Below are positions 40,318 through 48,457 of a stretch of DNA of 49,200 nt, piece by piece; within the stretch, counting starts at the first letter, position 1, and each line of letters opens with the position of its first letter. A program made the position numbers and the translations under genes. A model generated the notes under the pieces. The model saw nothing but the letters and a program-made list of their open reading frames with translations. It searched no databases and was not told where the DNA came from. Where the stretch lies: assembly GCF_030757795.1 (NCBI RefSeq), contig NZ_JAUQWH010000055.1, positions 1 through 49,200 on the forward strand. Direction: 5' to 3'. This DNA comes from Actinoplanes oryzae (GTDB lineage Bacteria; Actinomycetota; Actinomycetes; Mycobacteriales; Micromonosporaceae).

Positions 40318-41295
40318 TCACTCGGCGTCGCGGATCAGGATGGCGACCTGGACCCGGTTGGTGAGGTCGAGCTTGGTCAGGATCCGCGACACGTAGGACT
40401 TCACCGTCGCCGTGCTCATCCGCAGGGCCGCGCCGATCTCCTGGTTGGTGCGGCCCTGCGCCACGAGCCCGGGCACCGGCGCGCTGCCCTCCGGCGTGAC
40501 GAGGGTGTACGCCGCCCGGCCGCGCCCGTCCACGGTCACGTCCTCGGCGCGTACCGTCGCGTCGGCCGACTCGCCCGTGAGCACGACGCGCGCCTTGGTG
40601 CGCGGAAACATGCCGGCGACCAGCGGATCGTCGGCGTTGAGGACGGCCAGGCCCTCGACCGGCAGCCCCTCGACCAGCTCGCCCTTCGCCTTGGCGGTGC
40701 CCTCGACCGAGCCGAACTTGCCGATGTGCGCGGCGCCGACGTTGAGCACCACGCCGATCCGCGGGTGGGCGATGCCGGTCAGGTAGGCGATGTGGCCGAC
40801 CGCCCGCGCGCCCATCTCCAGCACCAGGAAGCGCGTGCCGGTGGTGGCCTTCAGCACGGTGTACGGGAACCCGAGCTCGTTGTTCAGCGACCCGGCCGGC
40901 GCCACGGTCGGCCCCAGCTTCGCCAGCAGCTGCCCGACGTAGTCCTTGGTCGTCGTCTTGCCCGACGAGCCCGTGAGCCCGACGACGGTCAGCTCGGGCA
41001 GCCGCTCGACGACCGTCGCCGCGAGCTTGGCCAGCGCCTCGAGCGGCTCGGCAACGACCACGCCGGGCTGGCCGACGTCGCGCGTCCCGAGGTAACCGGC
41101 GGCGCCCGCCGCCACGGCACCGGCGACGAAGTCGTGGCCGTCGACGCGCTCGCCGGCGAACGCCACGAACAGGCCGCCGGGCTCCAGCAGCCGCGTGTCG
41201 TACTCGACGGGGCCGGTCACCGTGGCGTCCGGGCCGGCGTTGACCAGCGTCCCGCCGGTGATCGTGGCGATCTCCGCCAGCGTCATCCGGATCAC
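40318..41295 (-). CDS. murF: Chimera: N-terminal two thirds of MurF fused to LuxR/NarL DNA-binding tail
   Basis: 325 residues. The GTG at 41295 overlaps the murE stop (GTGA) and has GGAGGAA upstream. Residues 1-274 are MurF, the ligase adding D-Ala-D-Ala to UDP-MurNAc-tripeptide: substrate domain, ATP loop GLTGSSGKTTT (107-117), LNNELGFP, EMGAR and GKFGS. MurF normally runs about 450-470 residues. At 274-277 (about position 40470) the sequence changes to LVAQGRTNQEIGAALRMSTA and on to RDAE: the last three helices of a NarL-type HTH, without the start of its first helix. The whole C-terminal MurF domain, which binds the dipeptide, is missing, so MurF activity is very unlikely. It may be a rearrangement junction or an assembly join. 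Confidence 0.9.
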   Translation of the reverse strand: MIRMTLAEIATITGGTLVNAGPDATVTGPVEYDTRLLEPGGLFVAFAGERVDGHDFVAGAVAAGAAGYLGTRDVGQPGVVVAEPLEALAKLAATVVERLPELTVVGLTGSSGKTTTKDYVGQLLAKLGPTVAPAGSLNNELGFPYTVLKATTGTRFLVLEMGARAVGHIAYLTGIAHPRIGVVLNVGAAHIGKFGSVEGTAKAKGELVEGLPVEGLAVLNADDPLVAGMFPRTKARVVLTGESADATVRAEDVTVDGRGRAAYTLVTPEGSAPVPGLVAQGRTNQEIGAALRMSTATVKSYVSRILTKLDLTNRVQVAILIRDAE

Positions 41296-42806
41296 TGCGT
41301 TCCTCCCAAGCTCGCGGTCAGGGCCGCGGCCAGCTCGATGCGGTCGTCGAACGGCAGCACCTCGCCGTTCACCTCCTGGCCCCGCTCGTGTCCCTTGCCG
41401 AGGACGGCCACGACGTCGCCGGGGCCGGCCAGCCGTACCGCCTCGTCGATGGCGGCCCGGCGGCCCGCCACCTCGATGATCTTCGCCGGCGCGCCGGCCT
41501 CCTCCGCTCCCCGCCGGACCGCGGCGCGCACGGCCGCCGGGTCCTCGGTGCGCGGGTTGTCGTCGGTCACCACGACCACGTCGGAGCCCCGCGCCGCGGC
41601 GGCACCCATCAGCGGGCGCTTGCCCCGGTCGCGATCGCCGCCCGCGCCGATGACGCAGACCAGGCTGCCGCCGCGGGCCGTCGCCAGCTCGCGCAGCGCG
41701 GCCAGGGCGGCCACGATCGCGTCGGGCTTGTGCGCGTAGTCCACGACGCCGAGCACCTCGCCGGGGGCGTCGACGCGCTCGAGCCGGCCGGGCACGCCCG
41801 GGCACGCCGCGATGCCGTCGGCGGCCACCTGCGGGTCGATCCCGGCGGCGACGAGACTGGCGAGGGCCAGCAGGGCGTTCGCCACGTTGTGCAGACCCGG
41901 AAGAGCCACCCCCGCGCGTACGGCGCCGGCCGGCCCGTGCGCGGTGAAGCGCTGCCCCGCACCGTCCACCGTGACGTCCGACGCGGACCAGGTGGCCGAC
42001 CTGTCGCCGGCCGCCGAGTAGCTGATCGTGGCCGGCTTGAAGAGCGGCCGCAGCGCGGCGTCGTCGGCGTTGAGCACCTCGAAGCGGCAGCGGCCGTCGA
42101 AGAGGCGCGCCTTGGCGGCGAAGTACTCGGCCGAGTCGGCGTGGAAGTCGAGGTGGTCCTGGCCGAAGTTGGTGTAGCCGCCGACCGTGAACCGCACGCC
42201 GCCGACCCGGCCCATGACCAGCGCGTGGCTGGACACCTCCATGACCACGGCGGTGACGCCCTGCTCCACGGCGGCGGCGAGGATCGCGTGCAGGTCGGTC
42301 GCCTCGGGCGTGGTGCGCGAGCTCTTGACCACCGTGTCGCCGATGCGGGTCTCCACCGTGCCGATCAGCCCGGTGGTCAGGCCCGCGGCGCGCAGGCCGG
42401 ACTCGACGAGGTACGCCGTGGAGGTCTTGCCCGCGGTCCCGGTGAGGCCGATGATCGTCAGCCGCCCGGCCGGGTCGCCGTAGACCGCCGAGGCGATCAC
42501 ACCGAGTGACTCCCGGGGGTCGTCCACCACGACGACGGGCACCCCGGCGGCGGCCGCGAGCTCGCGCCCGCCGGGGTCGGTCAGGACGGCCACGGCACCG
42601 GCCGCGACGGCCGCGGCGGCGAACTCCGCGCCGTGCCGCCGGGCACCCGGCAGGGCGGCGTAGAGATCGCCGGAGCGGACCTCGCCACTGGCGTGCGTCA
42701 CGCCGGTGACCTGGGCGTCCGGGCCGGACACGGCGGCGTCGACCAGACGCGCCAGGTCGGTCAGCCGGGACGGCCGGACAGTCTGGGGACGGGGAATGCC
42801 GGACAC
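41292..42806 (-). CDS. murE: UDP-MurNAc-L-Ala-D-Glu--meso-diaminopimelate ligase
   Basis: 504 residues, full length, from a GTG. ATP loop LTGTAGKTST (121-130), carbamylated-Lys region, SSRTTPEATDL, EVSSHALVMGRV, NFGQDHLDFH, and near residue 420 the DNPR signature (DDNPRTEDP) that selects meso-diaminopimelate over lysine. It acts in the cytoplasm in peptidoglycan precursor synthesis, between MurD and MurF. It is cotranscribed with ftsI upstream (55-nt gap) and coupled to the murF chimera downstream. Confidence 0.95.
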   Translation of the reverse strand: MSGIPRPQTVRPSRLTDLARLVDAAVSGPDAQVTGVTHASGEVRSGDLYAALPGARRHGAEFAAAAVAAGAVAVLTDPGGRELAAAAGVPVVVVDDPRESLGVIASAVYGDPAGRLTIIGLTGTAGKTSTAYLVESGLRAAGLTTGLIGTVETRIGDTVVKSSRTTPEATDLHAILAAAVEQGVTAVVMEVSSHALVMGRVGGVRFTVGGYTNFGQDHLDFHADSAEYFAAKARLFDGRCRFEVLNADDAALRPLFKPATISYSAAGDRSATWSASDVTVDGAGQRFTAHGPAGAVRAGVALPGLHNVANALLALASLVAAGIDPQVAADGIAACPGVPGRLERVDAPGEVLGVVDYAHKPDAIVAALAALRELATARGGSLVCVIGAGGDRDRGKRPLMGAAAARGSDVVVVTDDNPRTEDPAAVRAAVRRGAEEAGAPAKIIEVAGRRAAIDEAVRLAGPGDVVAVLGKGHERGQEVNGEVLPFDDRIELAAALTASLGGTQ

Positions 42807-42861
42807 GGCGTCAGACCCTACCCGGTCACAGACTTCTGGTTGCGAACGCCATACGGGACGG

Positions 42862-45264
42862 CTATTTCATCCAGTCGAACTTCGGCGCAGGGGTACTGGA
42901 CGGTGGCACATGGTATTGGGTGAGGGTCGCAGCCATCATCTTGCTGAACGCCGGGGCCGCCACGTCGCCGCCCGTCGTCCCCTGCGGCACGTCGGCGAAG
43001 ACCGCGACGACGTACCTCGGGTTCTCGGCCGGCGCCATGCCGATGAACGAGCTGGCGTTGTGGTTGGTGTACTGGCCCTCGATCGGCTTGTTGCCGGTGC
43101 CGGTCTTGCCCGCGACCCGGTAGCCGGCGACCGCGGCCTGGGTGCCGGTCGCGTGCTCGGCGCCGACGACCGACTCCATCATCTCGCGCAGGTCCTTCGA
43201 GGTCGACGCGCTGAGCACCCGGTGCGTCTCCGGCGGGTCCGCCGGGGTCACGGTGCCGTCCTTGCCGGAGATGGTCGCCTTGATGAGGTGCGGCTGGATG
43301 TAGACGCCGTCGTTGGCGATCGCCGCGTACCCGGCGGCCATCTGGATGAGGGTGGCGCTCACGCTGTACCCGATCGGCACGGAGCCCCAGGACGAGCCGC
43401 TCCAGTCCTCCGGCGCGAGCAGCTGGCCCGACGCCTCGCCCGGCATGCCCTCGTTGGTCGGCCGGCCCAGCCCGAACTTCTGCTGGTACTCGTAGAGCTT
43501 GTCCTTGCCCAGCAGCTTGCCGATCCCGATCGTGCCGACGTTCGACGAGTACGCGAGCACCTGGCTCACCGGGATCTTCGAGCCGGTGGCGAACGTGTGT
43601 TCGTCGGGGAACCACGTGCCGCCCACCTTCACCCCCGGGGCGACGGTCACGGTGGAGTCCTTGGTGATCAGGCCCTCCTCCATGGCCGCCCCGATGACGA
43701 ACGCCTTGTGCGTCGACCCGGGGTCCGAGACCATGTTGGTCGCGGCGTCCACGCGGTCCTTCGAGTCGTAGTCGAGGGCCTTCTGCGCGTTGTAGGTCGG
43801 ATAGCTGGCCTGCGCCTTGACCTCGCCGGTGCGGATGTCGATGACGACCGCGCCGCCCACCGTGGCCTTCTTCTCCTCCATGTACTCCTGGAGGTAGCGC
43901 TGCACCTGGAACTGCAGGTCGCTGTTGATCGTCAGCTGCAGCGACGAGCCGGGCTTCGCGGCGGTCTCCCGGCGGTAGCCGCCCGGGATCTCCTTGGCGA
44001 GGTCGCCGTTGCCGACCTCGTAGACCTTCTCGCCGTCGGTGCCCTTCAGCAGGTCGTCGTAGCGCGCCTCGAGACCCTCCAGGCCGGTGTGGTTGTCGCC
44101 GGTGAAGCCGATGAGGTTCGCGGCCAGGTCGGCGCCGGGCACCACGCGCACCTCGTCGCGGCCCGAGCCGATGCCGTCCAGGTCGAGCCGGCGGATCTGG
44201 TCGGCGGTCGCCACGTCCACGCCGCGCGCCAGGTACTCGAAGCGGGACGGGCCGCCGCCGGGGCGCTTCTTCTTCTGCATCAGGCTGGCCAGCTTGGACT
44301 GCGGCACGCCGAGCAGCGGCGACAGCTTCGCCGCGGTGGCGGCCGGGTCGCCGATCATCTCCGGGTCGCCGTAGATGTAGCGGGCCTCCACGCTGTGCGC
44401 GAGCTCCGCGCCGTTCTCGTCGAGGATGCTGCCGCGCGGGGCGGGCAGCACAACCTCGGTGAGCCGCTGGCTGCGCTGCTTCTCCAGGCTCTGCGCCTGC
44501 GCCGGCGAGTCGGCCACCTGCAGGACGATCAGCCGTACGCCGATCGCGGCGAAGAGCGTCAGCGCCAGCACGGTGCCCAGGCGCAGTCGGCGCGTGCTGT
44601 TCGCGAGCTTCGGCGGCTCGGGCGGCGCCGCCGGGACGGGCCGGCGCGTGGTCTTGGACACGGTGCGAGCCGGAGCCCCGCCGCGGCGCGGGCTGGCCGG
44701 GGCCCCGCCGCGGCGCGGGTTGGCGGTGGCGCGGGTGCGGCCGCCCCCCGCGGTCGCGCGCGTCGCCTCGGCACGGCCGGTCCGGGCCTCCGTACGTCCG
44801 GAGCGGGTCTCGCCCCGGGCGGGCCGGGCCTCCGTCCGGCTCGGCCGCGCCTCGGTACGGCCGGAGCGCGCCTCGGTGCGGCCGGAGCGCGCCTCGGTGC
44901 GGCCGGTGCGGGGCTGGCGCTCGCGCTCCGGCTGCTGGGCGCGTACGCGGGTGCCCCTGCCCCGCTCCTGCGGCTCCTCGTCGCGCTGGCGTGGCGGCGG
45001 GGTGTCCTCGCCGCGGCGGCGGTCCCGTGCCGACCGGCCGCCGTCCAGCACCTGCAGGGCCGGGCGGAACGGGTCGTTCGTGCGCCCGGCCCGCGGGGAC
45101 CGGGTGCGCTGGTCGCCGTCGCGCACCGTGCGTCCACGCGGCGTGTAGGCCCGCGCCTCGCCGATGCCCCCGAAGCCGCGCCCGCTCTCCCGGCCCTCGT
45201 CTGACGAAGCGCCGCGCCGGGGCTCCCGGCCCCGGCGCGGCGGCTCGTCGTCGCGCGGCGTCAT
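42862..45264 (-). CDS. ftsI: Septal peptidoglycan transpeptidase, PBP2b/FtsI type
   Basis: 800 residues. It has a very long basic cytoplasmic tail (1 to about 225) with repeats, then one membrane helix (LRLGTVLALTLFAAIGVRLIVL), a dimerisation domain (LPAPRGSILDENGAEL) and the transpeptidase domain: SxxK in GSTHKAF (Ser about residue 515), SxN in YSSNVGT (about 570) and KTG in AGKTGTGNKP (about 720). It cross-links septal peptidoglycan outside the membrane. Typical FtsI is 600-650 residues; the excess is the tail of RTEARSG-type and RRGGAPA-type repeats. It starts 4 nt after the ftsL stop. Confidence 0.94.
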   Translation of the reverse strand: MTPRDDEPPRRGREPRRGASSDEGRESGRGFGGIGEARAYTPRGRTVRDGDQRTRSPRAGRTNDPFRPALQVLDGGRSARDRRRGEDTPPPRQRDEEPQERGRGTRVRAQQPERERQPRTGRTEARSGRTEARSGRTEARPSRTEARPARGETRSGRTEARTGRAEATRATAGGGRTRATANPRRGGAPASPRRGGAPARTVSKTTRRPVPAAPPEPPKLANSTRRLRLGTVLALTLFAAIGVRLIVLQVADSPAQAQSLEKQRSQRLTEVVLPAPRGSILDENGAELAHSVEARYIYGDPEMIGDPAATAAKLSPLLGVPQSKLASLMQKKKRPGGGPSRFEYLARGVDVATADQIRRLDLDGIGSGRDEVRVVPGADLAANLIGFTGDNHTGLEGLEARYDDLLKGTDGEKVYEVGNGDLAKEIPGGYRRETAAKPGSSLQLTINSDLQFQVQRYLQEYMEEKKATVGGAVVIDIRTGEVKAQASYPTYNAQKALDYDSKDRVDAATNMVSDPGSTHKAFVIGAAMEEGLITKDSTVTVAPGVKVGGTWFPDEHTFATGSKIPVSQVLAYSSNVGTIGIGKLLGKDKLYEYQQKFGLGRPTNEGMPGEASGQLLAPEDWSGSSWGSVPIGYSVSATLIQMAAGYAAIANDGVYIQPHLIKATISGKDGTVTPADPPETHRVLSASTSKDLREMMESVVGAEHATGTQAAVAGYRVAGKTGTGNKPIEGQYTNHNASSFIGMAPAENPRYVVAVFADVPQGTTGGDVAAPAFSKMMAATLTQYHVPPSSTPAPKFDWMK
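44849..44911. repeat. Coding 21-bp repeats in ftsI
   Basis: Three near-identical 21-bp units (44849-44869, 44870-44890, 44891-44911; core GCCTCGGTGCGGCCGGAGCGC) with decayed copies out to about 44770. They encode the heptad GRTEARS/P in the cytoplasmic tail of FtsI. A separate pair (about 44674-44718) encodes RRGGAPA twice. Confidence 0.85.
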
Positions 45265-45268
45265 CGCG

Positions 45269-45820
45269 TTACTCGCCCGCGGCCGGCGTCGCGGGCGCCT
45301 CGGACGGCGGCTGCTGCGCCGTCACGGCCGGCTCCCCGCTGCCCGGCTTCGGCATGCCGAAGACCTTGCCGTCCGGCAGCCGGATCCAGGCCGGCGAGTT
45401 CGCCTTGACCAGGCCCAGCCGGCGGGCGGCCGCGTCGAGGCTGCCCGGCATCTCGTTGGCCGCGATCTGGTTCTCCAGCGTCTGCTGCCGCGCGTCGAGC
45501 GCGTCCTGCTGCTTCTGCAGGGTGTCCAGCTTGAACGAGTTCTCGGCCGTCTTCGTGTTGATCAGCAGGATGCCCAGCACGCCGGCCACCACGACCGCCA
45601 CCACCAGCGCGATGAACGGCGCCCGCGGCGCGTTGATCGGCACCGGCGGCGCCACCCGCAGGCGTGGTCCCGCGGCCGCCTCGCGCGGCTGCACCCCGGG
45701 CTTCAGTGCCGTGGCCCCCTGCACCGGGAAGTACTTGCTGCCCCTGCCCGGCTTGCGCCGGTCGTCCCCCTGGCTCGCGGTCCGGCCCCCCGACCGCGCT
45801 GCCTGCATACGCTCGCTCAA
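45269..45820 (-). CDS. ftsL: FtsL-like septum protein
   Basis: 183 residues from a TTG immediately after the rsmH stop; GGGGAGGGG at the end of rsmH is the ribosome binding site. The cytoplasmic N-terminus is basic. A single membrane helix (APFIALVVAVVVAGVLGILLI) is followed by a short coiled coil (FKLDTLQKQQDALDARQQTLENQI), then SLDAAARRLGLVKANSPAWI as in actinobacterial FtsL/DivIC proteins, and a Pro-rich tail. It helps recruit and activate FtsI/FtsW at the septum. Family assignment rests on topology, coiled coil and position. Confidence 0.85.
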   Translation of the reverse strand: MSERMQAARSGGRTASQGDDRRKPGRGSKYFPVQGATALKPGVQPREAAAGPRLRVAPPVPINAPRAPFIALVVAVVVAGVLGILLINTKTAENSFKLDTLQKQQDALDARQQTLENQIAANEMPGSLDAAARRLGLVKANSPAWIRLPDGKVFGMPKPGSGEPAVTAQQPPSEAPATPAAGE

Positions 45821-46885
45821 CTACCCCTCCCCCTTCTTCCGTGCCCCCGGGCGTCGCCGCCCTTGTCCCCCCTGTGCCGACAGCCGGGCCCGCTCGCGTC
45901 CGGTCCCCGCTGCCGGGTCGTGCTCGTCCAGCCGTTCCGCCGCCCGCAGCTTCACCGAGGCCGCGCGCGGGTTCTCCGCCACTTCCTGCTCCGTCGGCGG
46001 CTCCGACCCCCTCGTCAGGAGCCGCACCGTCGGACCGGTGCCGGGCAGCTCGACCGGCAGGTCGATCGGCCCCGTGCTGCGCGCCCTCTCGGCCAGGGCA
46101 CGCTTGACGATCCGGTCCTCCAAGGAGTGATACGACAGCACCGCAAGGCGCCCCTTCGGCGCCAGCAGTTCCAAAGCGGACGGCAGAACGTTCTCGAGGG
46201 CGGCGAGTTCGCCATTTACCTCAATACGTAGCGCCTGAAACGTTCTTTTCGCGGGATTTCCACCCGTTCGCCGCGCGGCGGCCGGGATCGCGTCCCGGAC
46301 CAGGTCGGCGAGGCGTGCCGAGGAGACGATCCGGGCCTTCGCCCGCTCCCGCACGATCGCCGAGACGACCCGCTGCGCGAACTTCTCCTCGCCGTAGACC
46401 CGCAGGATCCGGACGAGCTCCCCCGGCTCGTAGCCGTTGACGACCTCCTCCGCGGTGATGCCGCGGGACTGGTCCATCCGCATGTCGAGCGGGGCGTCCT
46501 TCGCGTACGCGAAACCGCGGTCCGCCTCGTCGAGCTGCAACGAGGACACTCCGAGGTCGAGCAGTCCGCTGTGGAACGCCGGCAGCTCCAGCCGCTCGAG
46601 CACCTCGGGCAGCTCGTCGAAGACGGCGTGCACGAGATGGATCCGGTCGGCGAAGCGGGCGAGCCGGTGCCGCGCGTGGGCCAGCGCCTCGGTGTCGCGG
46701 TCCAGCCCCACGAGCGTCACGCCCGGGTGCCGCTCCAGCACCGCCTCGGCGTGCCCGCCCAGGCCCAGCGTGAAGTCGACGTGCACCGCGCCGCTGCGGT
46801 CGAGCGCCGGAGCCAGGATCTCCAGGCAACGCTCGAGCAGCACCGGCACGTGCGTGCCGCGCAGCTCCCCCATGTCGACCCCCAT
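45821..46885 (-). CDS. rsmH: 16S rRNA m4C1402 methyltransferase
   Basis: 354 residues. SAM-binding and family motifs: HVPVLLERCLEIL, VDFTLGLGGHAEAVL, GLDRDTEAL, GLLDLGVSSLQLDEADRGFAY, PLDMRMDQS, RTFQALRIEVNGEL and LSYHSLEDRIVKRAL. It methylates N4 of C1402 in the ribosomal decoding centre. The C-terminus carries a basic extension. The start is either ATG 46885 (AGGAAGAG upstream) or ATG 46873. The 210-nt gap to mraZ shows no gene. Confidence 0.95.
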   Translation of the reverse strand: MGVDMGELRGTHVPVLLERCLEILAPALDRSGAVHVDFTLGLGGHAEAVLERHPGVTLVGLDRDTEALAHARHRLARFADRIHLVHAVFDELPEVLERLELPAFHSGLLDLGVSSLQLDEADRGFAYAKDAPLDMRMDQSRGITAEEVVNGYEPGELVRILRVYGEEKFAQRVVSAIVRERAKARIVSSARLADLVRDAIPAAARRTGGNPAKRTFQALRIEVNGELAALENVLPSALELLAPKGRLAVLSYHSLEDRIVKRALAERARSTGPIDLPVELPGTGPTVRLLTRGSEPPTEQEVAENPRAASVKLRAAERLDEHDPAAGTGRERARLSAQGGQGRRRPGARKKGEG

Positions 46886-47095
46886 CGCACCGCTCTTCCT
46901 CGCGTGGTGCCACCCGTGCTCTGTCGAGCGTGCGCCGGCCGTCCTCCGTACCGCCAGATCCCCATCCGCTCATGCCCGGTGCCGTTCGGGCTGGACACGC
47001 GCCTGGCGCCGGGGAAGAGGCGCCAGGAGCGGGAGCGGCTGGAGATCTGGTGGTAGGGCAACGACGACCGGACTCTCCGCCGGCGGTGGCCACGC

Positions 47096-47527
47096 CTACA
47101 GTCCGCCGGGCAGCACCCCCTCCTCGATGTCGGCGAACTCGTCCTCGCTCGCCGAGAGGTACTGCTCCCAGGACTGCTTGTCCCAGATCTCCACCCGCGT
47201 GCTCGCCCCGATCACCACGAGCTCGCGGTCGAGTGCCGCGTAGTCCCGCAGGTGGACCGGAATCGTGACCCGGCCCTGCCGGTCCGGGATCTCGTCGTGC
47301 GCGCTGGCGAAGAACACCCGGCTGTAGGCCCGGGCGGCCTTGTTGGTGACCGGTGCCGTCTGCAACTGCTCCGCGATCCGCTGGAACTCGGCCATCGGGA
47401 ACACGTAGAGACAGCGCTCCTGCCCTTTGGTGATCACGACACCTCCCGCCAGCTCGTCCCGGAACTTCGCCGGGAGGATCAGCCGGCCCTTGTCGTCCAG
47501 GCGCGGGGTGTGCGTGCCGAGGAACAT
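47096..47527 (-). CDS. mraZ: Transcriptional regulator of the dcw cluster
   Basis: 143 residues with two SpoVT-AbrB-like halves: MFLGTHTPRLDDKGRLILPAKFRDEL and SAHDEIPDRQGRVTIPVHLRDYAAL, each with the DxKGR/DxQGR-type DNA-contact loop. MraZ forms rings that bind direct repeats in its own promoter and represses or tunes the cluster. The ATG at 47527 (7 nt after AGGGGGG) is preferred; a TTG at 47533 would add two residues. Its target repeats are seen at 47603-47636. Confidence 0.94.
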   Translation of the reverse strand: MFLGTHTPRLDDKGRLILPAKFRDELAGGVVITKGQERCLYVFPMAEFQRIAEQLQTAPVTNKAARAYSRVFFASAHDEIPDRQGRVTIPVHLRDYAALDRELVVIGASTRVEIWDKQSWEQYLSASEDEFADIEEGVLPGGL

Positions 47528-47540
47528 CGGCAAACCCCCC

Positions 47541-47550
47541 TGCCCAGTGG
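47541..47550. repeat. Left arm of a 10-bp inverted repeat flanking the mraZ leader
   Basis: TGCCCAGTGG here is the exact reverse complement of CCACTGGGCA at 47603-47612, 52 nt away, inside the MraZ box array. This arm lies next to the mraZ ribosome binding site. Confidence 0.5.
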
Positions 47551-47602
47551 CGGTATCGCGGTCCGCCGGTTCGCTCGGGCCGGCAGGTCCGAACCGGCCC
47601 TG

Positions 47603-47636
47603 CCACTGGGCACCACTTTACTCCACTTCCCTCCAC
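47603..47636 (-). promoter_or_regulatory. MraZ operator: four GTGG boxes at exact 10-bp spacing
   Basis: Read on the minus strand, GTGG starts at 47636, 47626, 47616 and 47606, each followed by a 6-nt spacer, so all boxes face the same side of the helix. MraZ operators are known as short direct repeats of TGGG/GTGG type at 10-bp period upstream of mraZ. The array begins about 76 nt before the start codon; TAAAGT between boxes 2 and 3 may be the -10. Confidence 0.8.
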
Positions 47637-47983
47637 CCGCAACCGGAAACGGCCCTTCCGCGAGCCGGATTCGCGGATGAAACAGCACGTCAGAAAGGGT
47701 GGGCCCGGGGTGGAGGGTTTTGGCCGTCCCCGCGTGGTCCGCTTTCCGACACGGGGCGGCCACCGAGGCCGAAACGCCCACAAAAGGGGTATATCGCGGG
47801 CACGGAAGGGCAGCCGGGGAGGGAAGTGGAGGAAAAAGCGAAGCCCGGGTGGAGCGAAGTGGTGGCCCCTTTGGCAACCCCGGGACGACGCAAGATCTCT
47901 CACATGGGAACCTCTTGCACCGCGCGCCCCGAGCCCCCCGCGCCGTGCGCCCTCCCGGCCGCGCGCTCCGCCACAGCGCGCCA
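47637..47983. other. Intergenic region upstream of the mraZ operator
   Basis: No gene seen. It contains an AT-rich spot (GGTATATCGC near 47788) and, on the plus strand, GTGG words at 47826, 47849 and 47859, two of them 10 bp apart, resembling a weaker MraZ box set. Nothing else is recognised. Confidence 0.4.
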
Positions 47984-48073
47984 CACGACGGCGCGCTTCA
48001 CCACGGCACGCCTCACGACGGCACGCTCTACCACGGCACGCCTCACGACGGCACGCTTCACCGCGGCACGAGG
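47984..48073. repeat. Six 15-bp tandem repeats
   Basis: Units of the form CACSACGGCACGCYT fill 47984-48073 without gaps; alternate units match best, so the higher-order period is 30 bp. The array lies between mraZ and the NlpC/P60 gene, outside any credible gene. Confidence 0.9.
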
Positions 48074-48171
48074 CTGCGGCAGCGCGGGTCCTCGCCGCGC
48101 GGGGTCCGCCGCCTTGCGAATTCCATCGCCGCGGGTCCGCCGCCGCGCGCAGTTCGCCACCCCGCGGAATT

Positions 48172-48307
48172 CGCCGCGCGCAGTCCACCGCCCCGCGCAG
48201 CCCATCGCCGCGCGAAGTCCACCGCCCCGCGCAGCCCATCGCCGCGCGAAGTCCACCGCCGCGCGAAGTCCATCGCCACGCGGGGTTCGCCGCCGCGCGG
48301 GGTTCGC
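48172..48307. repeat. Eight 17-bp tandem repeats
   Basis: Eight consecutive 17-bp units of the type CGCCGCGCGAAGTCCAC or CGCCCCGCGCAGCCCAT, two variants alternating in units 2-5. Degenerate copies extend left to about 48090. The 17-bp period excludes a coding repeat. Confidence 0.9.
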
Positions 48308-48320
48308 CGGGGCGAGACGA

Positions 48321-48357
48321 CAGTGAGGCGTGACCCGCGTCGGGTCACGCCTCACTG
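48321..48357 (-). terminator. Strong hairpin terminator after the NlpC/P60 gene
   Basis: A perfect 17-bp stem: CAGTGAGGCGTGACCCG (48321-48337), loop CGT, CGGGTCACGCCTCACTG (48341-48357). It is 100 nt past the stop of the endopeptidase gene and directly abuts the 17-bp repeat array. Confidence 0.8.
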
Positions 48358-48457
48358 AACTGTCGTACTGCTTTACTGCACCACTGTCGTACAGCCTTGC
48401 CTCACCGCGTGCCGGTCGGCGCCGGCGGCGGTGGTGCCGGTCCTGCCGGGAGCTGCG

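Noticed and set aside
42706..45204. 832-codon plus-strand frame over ftsI
   Set aside because: Antisense to ftsI, which has complete catalytic motifs; composition is Arg/Gly/Leu-rich noise.
47800..47900. RNase P RNA or other structured RNA near mraZ
   Set aside because: A GAGGAAA stretch recalls RNase P RNA, but the flanking conserved elements and the paired partner are missing.
47984..48307. CRISPR array
   Set aside because: Units are contiguous 15- and 17-bp repeats without unique spacers, and there are no cas genes.
47900..48355. Possible protein of RAVV repeats encoded by the 15-bp array
   Set aside because: The frame begins inside a terminator hairpin, has no ribosome binding site and crosses a 17-bp array that is not compatible with a coding repeat.
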